A stretch of 34,569 bases of DNA from Parabacteroides sp. (lineage in GTDB: Bacteria > Bacteroidota > Bacteroidia > Bacteroidales > Tannerellaceae): contig JAHHQS010000024.1 of NCBI GenBank assembly GCA_020026285.1, forward strand, positions 1-34,569. The letters run 5' to 3'. Under the pieces are notes generated by a model. The model made no database searches. It was given only the letters and a program-made list of their open reading frames with translations, and was not told the origin of the DNA. The stretch's first letter is position 1; each line of letters opens with the position of its first letter. Positions 16,342-24,486 of this stretch are shown piece by piece. Both the position numbers and the translations under genes were made by a program.

Positions 16342-17835
16342 ATGATTAGAATTATTAAAATAGGATTGATTGGTTTTCTTCTTCAGCTTTTTGTTGGCAC
16401 AATTAGTGCAAAAGATTATTATGTAATCGACTTTGGTGCAAAATCTGATGGAAGAACTTTAAATACAGCTTCAATACAAAAGGCTGTGGATTTTGCGAAT
16501 GAAAATGGAGGTGGAAGAGTCGTTTTTACTCCAGGTAATTTTTTATGTGGTACAATTTATTTAAAGTCGAACGTAACATTACATCTTGAAGCTGGTGCAA
16601 CCTTATTAGGTTCTATAAATCCTTGGGATTATATAAAAGATGAATATATCGGATGGACTTCTTTTGTTTTTGCAGTAAAACAGGATAATGTTGGTATAAC
16701 TGGAGAAGGTACAATTGATGGAAGAGGAATCCTGACAGCTAATAATATGATAAATTATGTTCATAGAGGTCTGTTTAATGATCCTTTGAAACTTGATCGT
16801 GTTAATGAGACGAATCGTCCTGTAAATGTTTATTTCAGAGAATGTAATAATGTAACAATTCAGGATGTTTTATTAAAAGATCCGGCTTGTTGGAATCAGA
16901 TCTATGATCGTTGTCATAATTTATTAATTGAAAGGATGAGAGCAGATTGTACTTCTTATTGGAATAACGATGGATTGGATGTTGTTGATAGTGAGGATGT
17001 CGTTATACGAGATTGTTATATCAATTCGGCAGATGATGCTTATTGCTTCAAATCTCATAATAAAGATTATGCTTGTAAGAATATTTTGTTAGAGAACAGT
17101 ACAGGACGTTCAAGTGCTAATGGTATAAAGTTTGGAACAGTTTCTCGTGGAGCTTTTAAAAACTTTAAAATTAAAAATATGACTATTTACGATACTTATC
17201 GTTCAGCTATCACTTTTGCTTCTGTAGATGGTGCTGAAATAGAAAATATTGAAGTGGATGGTCTTCGTTCTATTCATACGGGAAATGTTATTTTCTTACG
17301 AATGGGAAAACGATGGGGGGGAGATAAAACTCCATACATGAAAAATATCACTATAAAAAATGTCTATGCAGAAGTCCCTTTTGAAAAACCTGATGCTGGA
17401 TATAATTATGAAGGTCCAATAGAAGATTTACCTCGAAATATATCACCGGCTAGTATAGTTGGATTAGAAGATTATCGGATAGAAAATGTTTCTATTGAAA
17501 ATATGGAAGTTGTATATCCGGGAGCAGGAAATCCTTTATATGCGTTTAGAGGTTTAAAACCTGAAGATTTGGACAGTATCCCAGAAATGAGATCTTATTA
17601 TCCGGAATTTTCACAATTTAAAGAATTACCGGCTTGGGGTTTCTATATTCGTCATGCAGACAATATTACATTTAAAAATGTCAAATTTGTCGCAAAGAAG
17701 AAAGATTATCGTCCTGCTATAGTGACTGATGATGTTAATGGTTTGAATTTGATAGATATGCAATATGTGGAACCTGACAGTGAAAGTAAAGACCAGGTTT
17801 TTACTTATAAAACAAAAAATGTTAGTATCGAATAA
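16342..17835 (+). CDS. Secreted GH28-family galacturonidase / rhamnogalacturonan hydrolase (first copy)
   Basis: GH28 enzymes hydrolyse alpha-galacturonosyl bonds by inversion on a right-handed parallel beta-helix. The 497-residue protein has a signal peptide ending near GTISA. The N-terminal motif is DFGAKSDGRTLNTASIQKAV. The catalytic set is present: NNDGLD (Asp210, equivalent of the classic NTD motif) and SADDAYCFKS (Asp231/Asp232). The polygalacturonase GHG and RIK motifs are absent (ANGIKFGT instead), pointing away from endo-polygalacturonase toward exo-galacturonidase or rhamnogalacturonan-type activity. It lies 195 nt after GH31 and 18 nt before a short GH28-like gene. It shares a block (YPEFSQFKELPAWGFYIRH) with the third copy. 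Confidence 0.9.
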   Translation: MIRIIKIGLIGFLLQLFVGTISAKDYYVIDFGAKSDGRTLNTASIQKAVDFANENGGGRVVFTPGNFLCGTIYLKSNVTLHLEAGATLLGSINPWDYIKDEYIGWTSFVFAVKQDNVGITGEGTIDGRGILTANNMINYVHRGLFNDPLKLDRVNETNRPVNVYFRECNNVTIQDVLLKDPACWNQIYDRCHNLLIERMRADCTSYWNNDGLDVVDSEDVVIRDCYINSADDAYCFKSHNKDYACKNILLENSTGRSSANGIKFGTVSRGAFKNFKIKNMTIYDTYRSAITFASVDGAEIENIEVDGLRSIHTGNVIFLRMGKRWGGDKTPYMKNITIKNVYAEVPFEKPDAGYNYEGPIEDLPRNISPASIVGLEDYRIENVSIENMEVVYPGAGNPLYAFRGLKPEDLDSIPEMRSYYPEFSQFKELPAWGFYIRHADNITFKNVKFVAKKKDYRPAIVTDDVNGLNLIDMQYVEPDSESKDQVFTYKTKNVSIE

Positions 17836-17853
17836 TAAAATAATTGAAAGAAT

Positions 17854-18615
17854 ATGAAAAGAGTAGCTTTGATATTGTGTTTGGCTTTTATGTATATTTG
17901 GGGGAATATATCTGCACAAAACACAAATCAAAAAGAATATAAAGCGACTTTCTTTGGTGTGAAGTCTGATGGAATTGTAGATAATACATACTCTATTCAA
18001 CGTGCTATTGATTTTATAAGTGAAAATGGTGGTGGAACGCTTGTCTTTTATGTAGGCAGGTATTTGACTGGTGGTTTTGAACTAAAATCAAATGTTCGGA
18101 TAAAGATATCTTCAGGAGCAGTGTTGGTTTGTGTCCCGAATGTTTATGCATATAAAGGTGATGACAAACAAAAGGCATTGATTTACGCAAAAGATCAGGA
18201 AAATATCGGAGTAGAAGGTGTTGGAACTATTGATGGTACGGGCTTTTTATTAGGAAACTTTGCTGCTGATCAAAAGCTGAAAGGATATATCTCTAATGAA
18301 CAGGCAGTATTACCAGCAATGATTTATTTTGATAATTGTAAGAATGTTGTAGTAGAACAAAATACATTTCAGAACTTTAAGTCTGTAGCCCAAGTATATA
18401 AGAAATGTCGGAATATCTCATTAGAAAAGTTATATGTTTTTAATAAAGAGTTTGACGCGTCTGCATTATCTTTATCTGAATGTCAAAATTTGACAGTAAA
18501 CAATTGTTATTGGGATACTAAAGTTTCTCCAATAATATCAGATGGGACATCTGCTGATTTAAAGTTTACTAAAAGTATAAACCCAAAGGGAAAACAAGTT
18601 TCTGTTACTAAATAA
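17854..18615 (+). CDS. Half-length GH28-like beta-helix protein without catalytic acids
   Basis: This 253-residue protein has a signal peptide (MKRVALILC...GNISA) and the GH28 N-terminal signature (FFGVKSDGIVDNTYSIQRAID, GGGTLVF, GRYLTGGFELKSNV). It follows the third GH28 through the GTIDGTG turn. Aligned by eye to that copy, the NND-type motif is replaced by D-A-S with the following Asp becoming Ser, and the DD pair becomes Val-Ser. It stops where the second half of the helix would begin. It is not a fresh break: the next gene begins 15 nt later and the frame is clean. It is probably a secreted non-enzymatic binding or helper protein, a pseudoenzyme by inference. It is closer to the third GH28 than to the first. 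Confidence 0.8.
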   Translation: MKRVALILCLAFMYIWGNISAQNTNQKEYKATFFGVKSDGIVDNTYSIQRAIDFISENGGGTLVFYVGRYLTGGFELKSNVRIKISSGAVLVCVPNVYAYKGDDKQKALIYAKDQENIGVEGVGTIDGTGFLLGNFAADQKLKGYISNEQAVLPAMIYFDNCKNVVVEQNTFQNFKSVAQVYKKCRNISLEKLYVFNKEFDASALSLSECQNLTVNNCYWDTKVSPIISDGTSADLKFTKSINPKGKQVSVTK

Positions 18616-18630
18616 TATTGGTCTAAATTT

Positions 18631-21513
18631 ATGGAAAGAAGACAATTTTTGAAAGATAGTTTTATGCTTTCAGTTGGAGGACTGATGGCTTCTCGTATGG
18701 AGATGCTTTCGGCAATGGAAGCTGCCGCTATATCAAATAATGGTATAGAAAAGAAATTATCATCTAAAGAATTATATGATTTGTTCCGTAATCCTGATTC
18801 TCATTATCATCCTTTTGTCCGTTGGTGGTGGAATGGTGATAAAGTCGAATCTGACGAATTGAAACGTGAATTAGCTTTATTGAAAGATGCTGGAATTGGA
18901 GGAGTTGAAATCAATCCGATTAAATTCCCAGGTCGTGGAACAGATGATTTGGGAAAGAAATCATTACCATGGTTAAGTGATGAGTGGATTGACATGGTGA
19001 AAGTTGCTTGTGATGAGGCAAAACGTTTAGGTATGACTAGTGATTTGATTGTTGGATCTGGATGGCCTTTTGGTGCTGAATACCTGACAGGAGATGAACG
19101 TGCTGATATAATGGTCAATTATTCCGAGAAGCTTGTTGGACCAATTGATTTTGAAGCATCAGATGATGGCCTGTTTGCTAATGCCGATCCTAATATTAGT
19201 TCTCCTTTTATTGGAAGGAAAAAGGAACTTGTATCCTTGTATCTTGTTCCTGAACCATTCAATGATTTAAGTCAAGCTATCGATATAAAGGCAAAAGGTG
19301 TTGATGGAGTTTACAAATTTAAAATACCCGAAGGAAAGTGGGTTCTGTTTGCTTTAATGAAAATCCGTAGCTTTTTAGAAGTTATAAATGGTGCTCCAGG
19401 AGCTAATGGACCAGTGTTGAATCATTTTAATAAATCAGCAGTTGAAGGCTATTTAAATAGAATGTCTGATACAATCCAGCGGCGTATAGGTCCGCTTCAT
19501 GATCATATCCGTGCTTTATTTACAGATAGTATGGAGTTGGAAGGAGCAAACTGGACAGCAGATTTCGAAACAGAATTCCGAAAGAGACGAGGTTATGATA
19601 TCCTTCCTTATCTTCCATTTATTTTGTTTAAATGTGGAAGTATGGGTAATGTTTTAACCTATGAGCCAAAAGTTAAATTTGGAAAAGAATTAGGTGAGAC
19701 AATTAACCGTGTTCGTTATGATTTTGAATATACTAAAGCTGAATTATTATATGAGCGTTTTACTAAGACTTACATTGCTTGGTGTAAGAAATTGAATGTG
19801 AAATCTCGAGCTCAAGCTTATGGACGTGGTTTATTCCCATTAGAAAGTAGTATGGAATATGATATTCCGGAATGTGAATCATGGACTATGACATGGCTTC
19901 GTCATAAGTTAGGTGAGGAAATGTCAGAGGAAGATTATCGTCGTGGTCGTTCATATACTATGGTGAATAAATATGTTTCTTCTGCTGCTCATTTAACAGG
20001 AAAAAGATTGGTTAGTGCAGAAGAAATGACCAACACATATACAGTCTTTAATATGACATTGGAATTGTTGAAGATAGGTGGTGATCAAACAGCTATATCT
20101 GGCGTAACTCATTCTATATTTCATGGATTTAACTATTCTCCAAAAGAGGCACCTTTCCCTGGTTGGGTTAGATATGGAGCTTATTATAATGAAAAGAATA
20201 ATTGGTGGCCATATTTTAAATATTATACAACTTATAAAGGACGTTTGTCTGCCGCTTTACAACATGGAACAATGTATGCCGATATAGCAGTGCTTCATCC
20301 TATGGGGGATATGTGGAGTACTATGGGTATGCAGAATGAACCATTCCCAAGTTCAACTAATGTGAAATATAAGACATTGGTATGGGAAGCAATCAATAAA
20401 AATGGAAGTGGTTGTGATTATGTTTCAGAATCCATCATTCAGAAGGCCGAAATGAAAGATGGTGCTTTATGTTATGGACCGCGAAAATATAAAACTTTAT
20501 TCTTGATAGAAGTTGAAAGTATTCAAGTTGATACGGCTCGACAATTATATGAGTTCGTTAAAAATGGAGGACGTTTATTCTGTATAGAAGCTTATCCTCA
20601 TAAATCTTTAGGATTAAAAGATTTTGAGGCTCGGGATAAAGAGGTTGTAGCTTATGTTGAAAAAATCAAGAAAATGTCTAACTGTATTTTCTTGAAGAAA
20701 CCAGAAAAAGATTTTGTCGGTTGGTATCAGAAGGTTCAGAAACAATATCATATTCCTTCTTATATAACTATAGAAAAACCAGATTTATATCTGATGCAGA
20801 ATCGTTACCAGACAGATGATAACGCCGAAATGTTTTTCTTTAGTTATGCTCATCGTTATAAATCATTACAAACGAAAGTTCGATTTAGTGAAGAAATAAC
20901 AAAAGGCAGACAAGGTTGGGTCTGGGATTTGGAAACAGGAAACCGATACAAATTGAATTTGGATTTGGAAGGTAGTATTGTTTTTGATTTTGGTCCTGCT
21001 GATTCTTTATTGATTGTTTTTGATAAGAATAAGAAAGGAGAAGATTGGAAACCGCTTCCTACAACTGGAGCAAACAAACAGATTCTGACAGATAATTGGG
21101 ATGTTGAGTTTAGATACAGTCTGGAAGAAAAAGTAGAGAAGGATCATTTTAATGAATTGATAAATCTTTTAGATTCTAAAAAATACGTTGGCTTTAGTGG
21201 AACGGTTGTTTATTCTAAAAAAATCAATATTATGTATCCGAAAAATATGATTCTGAATCTAGGTTTGGTACATGGTGTTTCCGAAGTGTTTGTCAATGGA
21301 AAAAGTTGTGGCGTGAAGTGGTATGGCCGTCGGATTCATTTATTGAAAGATCAGCTTGTTGAAGGAGAAAACTTAATCGAAATACATGTAGTTACAACAA
21401 TGGGTAATTATATGAAACGAATGAAAGATAATAAACTTGCTCAAAGTTGGGTAAAGAAACAGGATGATCAGCCTATGGGATTAGTTGGTCCTGTAGAATT
21501 ATATAAGTTATAA
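18631..21513 (+). CDS. GH106-family alpha-L-rhamnosidase
   Basis: GH106 enzymes are inverting alpha-L-rhamnosidases known from pectin (rhamnogalacturonan) loci in Bacteroides. The 960-residue protein has the family's opening (HPFVRWWWNGDKVESDELKRELALLKDAGIGGVEINP, quoted here as HPFVRWWWNGD and GIGGVEINP), then the SGWPFGAEYLTG stretch. The large catalytic barrel holds RAQAYGRG and SAEEMTN, and a C-terminal carbohydrate-binding-like beta domain (SEVFVNGKSCGVKWYG) ends in the typical MGLVGPVELYKL. The N-terminus MERRQFLK resembles a twin-arginine export motif followed by a weak hydrophobic region, unlike the Sec signals of its neighbours. The first ATG is used, 15 nt after the previous gene. 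Confidence 0.92.
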   Translation: MERRQFLKDSFMLSVGGLMASRMEMLSAMEAAAISNNGIEKKLSSKELYDLFRNPDSHYHPFVRWWWNGDKVESDELKRELALLKDAGIGGVEINPIKFPGRGTDDLGKKSLPWLSDEWIDMVKVACDEAKRLGMTSDLIVGSGWPFGAEYLTGDERADIMVNYSEKLVGPIDFEASDDGLFANADPNISSPFIGRKKELVSLYLVPEPFNDLSQAIDIKAKGVDGVYKFKIPEGKWVLFALMKIRSFLEVINGAPGANGPVLNHFNKSAVEGYLNRMSDTIQRRIGPLHDHIRALFTDSMELEGANWTADFETEFRKRRGYDILPYLPFILFKCGSMGNVLTYEPKVKFGKELGETINRVRYDFEYTKAELLYERFTKTYIAWCKKLNVKSRAQAYGRGLFPLESSMEYDIPECESWTMTWLRHKLGEEMSEEDYRRGRSYTMVNKYVSSAAHLTGKRLVSAEEMTNTYTVFNMTLELLKIGGDQTAISGVTHSIFHGFNYSPKEAPFPGWVRYGAYYNEKNNWWPYFKYYTTYKGRLSAALQHGTMYADIAVLHPMGDMWSTMGMQNEPFPSSTNVKYKTLVWEAINKNGSGCDYVSESIIQKAEMKDGALCYGPRKYKTLFLIEVESIQVDTARQLYEFVKNGGRLFCIEAYPHKSLGLKDFEARDKEVVAYVEKIKKMSNCIFLKKPEKDFVGWYQKVQKQYHIPSYITIEKPDLYLMQNRYQTDDNAEMFFFSYAHRYKSLQTKVRFSEEITKGRQGWVWDLETGNRYKLNLDLEGSIVFDFGPADSLLIVFDKNKKGEDWKPLPTTGANKQILTDNWDVEFRYSLEEKVEKDHFNELINLLDSKKYVGFSGTVVYSKKINIMYPKNMILNLGLVHGVSEVFVNGKSCGVKWYGRRIHLLKDQLVEGENLIEIHVVTTMGNYMKRMKDNKLAQSWVKKQDDQPMGLVGPVELYKL

Positions 21514-21534
21514 TTGCTTAATGAAGAATTAGAA

Positions 21535-22998
21535 ATGAAATGGTTTAGAAATATATTATTGTTTTGTATGTTGTTTCTTGTTTGTCCTCTTTGGGCAAAG
21601 GATTATCCGGCAACATTGTTTGGAATAAAATCTAATGGAACAACAATGAATACAAATTCGATTCAGAAAGCTATTGATTATATCCACGAAAATGGTGGAG
21701 GACGTTTGGTTTTCAAAGTGGGAAGATATCTGACAGGTACAATTCATTTAAAATCAAATGTGACAATCGATTTAGGTGAAGGCGCGGTACTGGTTGGTTC
21801 CACCAATCCTTATGATTATGAATTTATTAATAGCTGGTATGCTTTGATTTTTGCTTTCGATCAGGAGAATATTGCTATTACTGGTAAAGGTGTCATTGAT
21901 GGTAGAGGTCGTGAATTGGCAGACAATTTCTTTGATCAAGCGGCGAATGGAATTATAAAAGATGATTTAAAGTTAGGACGTGTTTTTAACAGACCAAAAT
22001 TAGTGTATTTGCGTTCTTGTGAGAATGTAACTATAAAAGGGATTACATTGAAAAATCCTGGATTCTGGACACAGACCTATGATCAATGTAAGAACTTGAT
22101 GATTGATGGAATTACGGTTCATAGTAGAGCAACATGGAACAATGATGGTATTGATGTTGTTGATTGTAATGGAGCAACAGTACAAAACTGTTTTGTGGAT
22201 TCAACTGATGATGGTATCTGTTTGAAATCTCATTCCCAGGAAAGCATGTGCCAAAATATTCTGATTCGTAATAATGTGGTGACTTCAAGTGCCAGTGGAA
22301 TTAAATTTGGAACTGCCTCTACTGGAGGTTTCAAGAATATTCAGATTATTAATAATACAATTTATGATACATTCCGTTCTGCTATTACAATACAAGCTGT
22401 TGATGGTGGTTGGATTGAAAATGTAAGGGTAGATAGTTTGCGTTCTATTAATACAGGAAATCCTATTTATTTGGTTGTTGGAGAACGAAGAGTTGGTCAT
22501 CGCGGACATTTGGAAAATATACATATTTCTAACATGTATGCAGAAGTTCCTGCAGGAAAACCGGATATAGGATATGAATATGAAGGACCTACTAATGAAT
22601 ATAATCCAAGAAACATTTCTCCGAGTGGAATTGTAGGTTTGGCTGATAATAAGATTCTGAATGTAACAATAGAAAATTGTGAATTCGTTTTTCCAGGTGG
22701 AGGAAATAAGAATTATGCTAAAGTTGAACTTAACGAATTAGATAAGATACCTGAAATGCCTAAGGCTTATCCTGAGTTTTCACAGTTTAAAGAATTGCCG
22801 GCTTGGGGTTTTTATATTCGTCATGTTGATGGAATTACATTCAAAAATGTAAAAATGACCGCTAAAGAGAAAGATTATCGTCCGGCCATTGTTTTAGATG
22901 ATGTAAGTAATGGAACATTTACAAAGGTGTCTGCAAAAGCCCCCGCAAAAAAACAGACAATTTATGTACGTAGTAATTCTAAAAATATAAAGAAATAG
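21535..22998 (+). CDS. Secreted GH28-family galacturonidase / rhamnogalacturonan hydrolase (third copy)
   Basis: From ATG 21535 the protein is 487 residues with a signal peptide (MKWFRNILLF...PLWA). An in-frame TTG at 21514, directly after the GH106 stop, is rejected because it only adds a polar extension. The parallel beta-helix enzyme keeps the catalytic set: NNDGID (Asp204, Asp207) and STDDGICLKS (Asp225/Asp226). Like the first copy it lacks the polygalacturonase GHG and RIK motifs. The two share blocks throughout, including YPEFSQFKELPAWGFYIRH, pointing to duplication within the locus. The spacing of 21 nt after GH106 indicates one transcript, which ends at the terminator at 23026. The substrate is inferred to be a galacturonate-containing pectic chain. 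Confidence 0.9.
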   Translation: MKWFRNILLFCMLFLVCPLWAKDYPATLFGIKSNGTTMNTNSIQKAIDYIHENGGGRLVFKVGRYLTGTIHLKSNVTIDLGEGAVLVGSTNPYDYEFINSWYALIFAFDQENIAITGKGVIDGRGRELADNFFDQAANGIIKDDLKLGRVFNRPKLVYLRSCENVTIKGITLKNPGFWTQTYDQCKNLMIDGITVHSRATWNNDGIDVVDCNGATVQNCFVDSTDDGICLKSHSQESMCQNILIRNNVVTSSASGIKFGTASTGGFKNIQIINNTIYDTFRSAITIQAVDGGWIENVRVDSLRSINTGNPIYLVVGERRVGHRGHLENIHISNMYAEVPAGKPDIGYEYEGPTNEYNPRNISPSGIVGLADNKILNVTIENCEFVFPGGGNKNYAKVELNELDKIPEMPKAYPEFSQFKELPAWGFYIRHVDGITFKNVKMTAKEKDYRPAIVLDDVSNGTFTKVSAKAPAKKQTIYVRSNSKNIKK

Positions 22999-23025
22999 GA
23001 TCATATTGTCGTATGTTTCACTGTT

Positions 23026-23085
23026 AGCCCGTTAGAGCAGTAAGATATTTAATTATCTTCTGATTCTGGCGGGCTTTTTGTTTTT
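23026..23085 (+). terminator. Rho-independent terminator closing the PUL
   Basis: AGCCCG (23026-23031) pairs with CGGGCT (23070-23075), with an inner AAGATA/TATCTT hairpin, followed by a T-rich run (TTTTTGTTTTT). It separates the enzyme operon from the efflux operon. Confidence 0.85.
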
Positions 23086-23251
23086 GAAAATTATTTAGGT
23101 GTGGAAAAAATCTACATATTTCTACAAATCAGAATCTATAAACTTTGATACAATTACAAACTTAAATGTTTGATTGTTAGTTATTAATATGAAAAATGAA
23201 TTTTTGGCTTGATTATTGTATACAAATACTCACTATATAATAATTTACAGT

Positions 23252-24448
23252 ATGAGAATAAGACCTATTTTAACAAAGAAAGATTTGAAGGTTGATAAAA
23301 AACGCACCTTGGGGGCTGTAATCTGTGCCTTTTTAGTAATGGCTCTTTTATGGATTTTAACTCGTGATCATGAAATTGTTCCTGATCCTCCAGTTGTTTC
23401 TGTTTCTCCAGCCAGACAACAGGATGTTGAGATTTATGGTGATTATGTTGGTCGAATTAGGGCTCAGCAATTTGTAGAAGTGCGTGCCAGAGTTGAAGGA
23501 TTTTTGGAACAGATGTTATTTGAAGAAGGTACTTATGTGAAACGAAATCAGGTGTTGTTTGTGATAAATCAAGATCGATATAAAGCAAAAGTTGATAAAG
23601 CTCGTGCACAGTTTAAAAAGGACGAAGTATTGGCCCGTAAGGCAGAAAGAGATCTTTCACGTATTCGTCCATTGTATGAACAGAATGCGGCAAGCCAATT
23701 GGATTTGGATAACGCTGTAGCTGCCTACGAAGCGGCTGTTGCTAGTGTTGGTATGAGCAAAGCGGATTTAGAACAGGCTGAACAGGAATTGGATTATACG
23801 ATTGTTCGTTCTCCTATTTCTGGTTATACTAGTGAAAGTTTAGTCGATTTGGGAACACTTGTTGGTAGTTCGGCTAAATCATTGTTAGCTACTGTTGTAA
23901 AAAGTGATACTGTATCGGTGGATTTTAGTATGACAGCGTTAGATTATTTGAAAAGTAAAGAAAGAAATATAATAGTCGGACAAAAAGATTCAACTAGAAC
24001 TTGGCAACAGACTATTACGATCACTTTACCTGACAACAAAGTTTATGAACATAAAGGACTTGTTGATTTTGCTGCTCCTCAGGTGAATCCGAAAACTGGA
24101 ACGTTTCAAGTTCGTGCCGAGTTGGCAAATCCTGATCATGTATTACTTCCGGGGCAGTTTACGAAAGTAAAAGTTCTACTTGATGTTCGTGAAAATGCAA
24201 CTGTTCTTCCTAAAAAATCTTTGATAATTGAAAAAGGAGGAGCCTATGTTTATGTAATGCGTAGTGATTCTATAGCAGAAAAACGTTTCATAGAGTTAGG
24301 TCCCGAAATACAAAACAATGTAGTTGTTGAACGTGGATTAGCTGCTGGGGAATTGATTGTAACAGAAGGCTTTCATAAATTAACCCCGGGAATGAAGGTT
24401 CATGTTGACAATTCGTATAGTGTACAGGATTCAACCATTGTGAAGTGA
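23252..24448 (+). CDS. RND efflux periplasmic adaptor (AcrA/MexA-type membrane fusion protein)
   Basis: The adaptor bridges the inner-membrane RND pump and the outer-membrane channel. From ATG 23252 it has 398 residues; an upstream TTG at 23216 adds an unlikely leader. An N-terminal hydrophobic anchor (TLGAVICAFLVMALLWIL, about residues 19-36) replaces the lipobox of AcrA. Then come the lipoyl half (VEVRARVEGFLEQMLFEEGTYV), an alpha-hairpin (ARAQFKKDEVLARKAERDLSRI through LDLDNAVAAYEAAV), the second lipoyl half (YTIVRSPISGYTS) and beta-barrel and membrane-proximal domains (PQVNPKTGTFQVRAELANP, LLPGQFTKVKV). It is first in a three-gene operon; the pump starts 38 nt downstream. The substrate is unknown. 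Confidence 0.93.
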   Translation: MRIRPILTKKDLKVDKKRTLGAVICAFLVMALLWILTRDHEIVPDPPVVSVSPARQQDVEIYGDYVGRIRAQQFVEVRARVEGFLEQMLFEEGTYVKRNQVLFVINQDRYKAKVDKARAQFKKDEVLARKAERDLSRIRPLYEQNAASQLDLDNAVAAYEAAVASVGMSKADLEQAEQELDYTIVRSPISGYTSESLVDLGTLVGSSAKSLLATVVKSDTVSVDFSMTALDYLKSKERNIIVGQKDSTRTWQQTITITLPDNKVYEHKGLVDFAAPQVNPKTGTFQVRAELANPDHVLLPGQFTKVKVLLDVRENATVLPKKSLIIEKGGAYVYVMRSDSIAEKRFIELGPEIQNNVVVERGLAAGELIVTEGFHKLTPGMKVHVDNSYSVQDSTIVK

Positions 24449-24486
24449 TATTTTATATTCTAGTTTTACCTCAAAACAGTTAAACG

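Noticed and set aside
17854..18615. Short GH28-like gene as a sequencing frameshift of a full GH28
   Set aside because: There are only 15 nt between its stop and the next gene, so no second half exists to be joined.
21514..21534. TTG start for the third GH28 directly after the GH106 stop
   Set aside because: It adds a polar MLNEELE before a normal signal peptide that starts at ATG 21535.
23216..23251. TTG start for the RND adaptor
   Set aside because: The extension is not typical of adaptors; ATG 23252 gives a normal short N-terminus before the membrane anchor.
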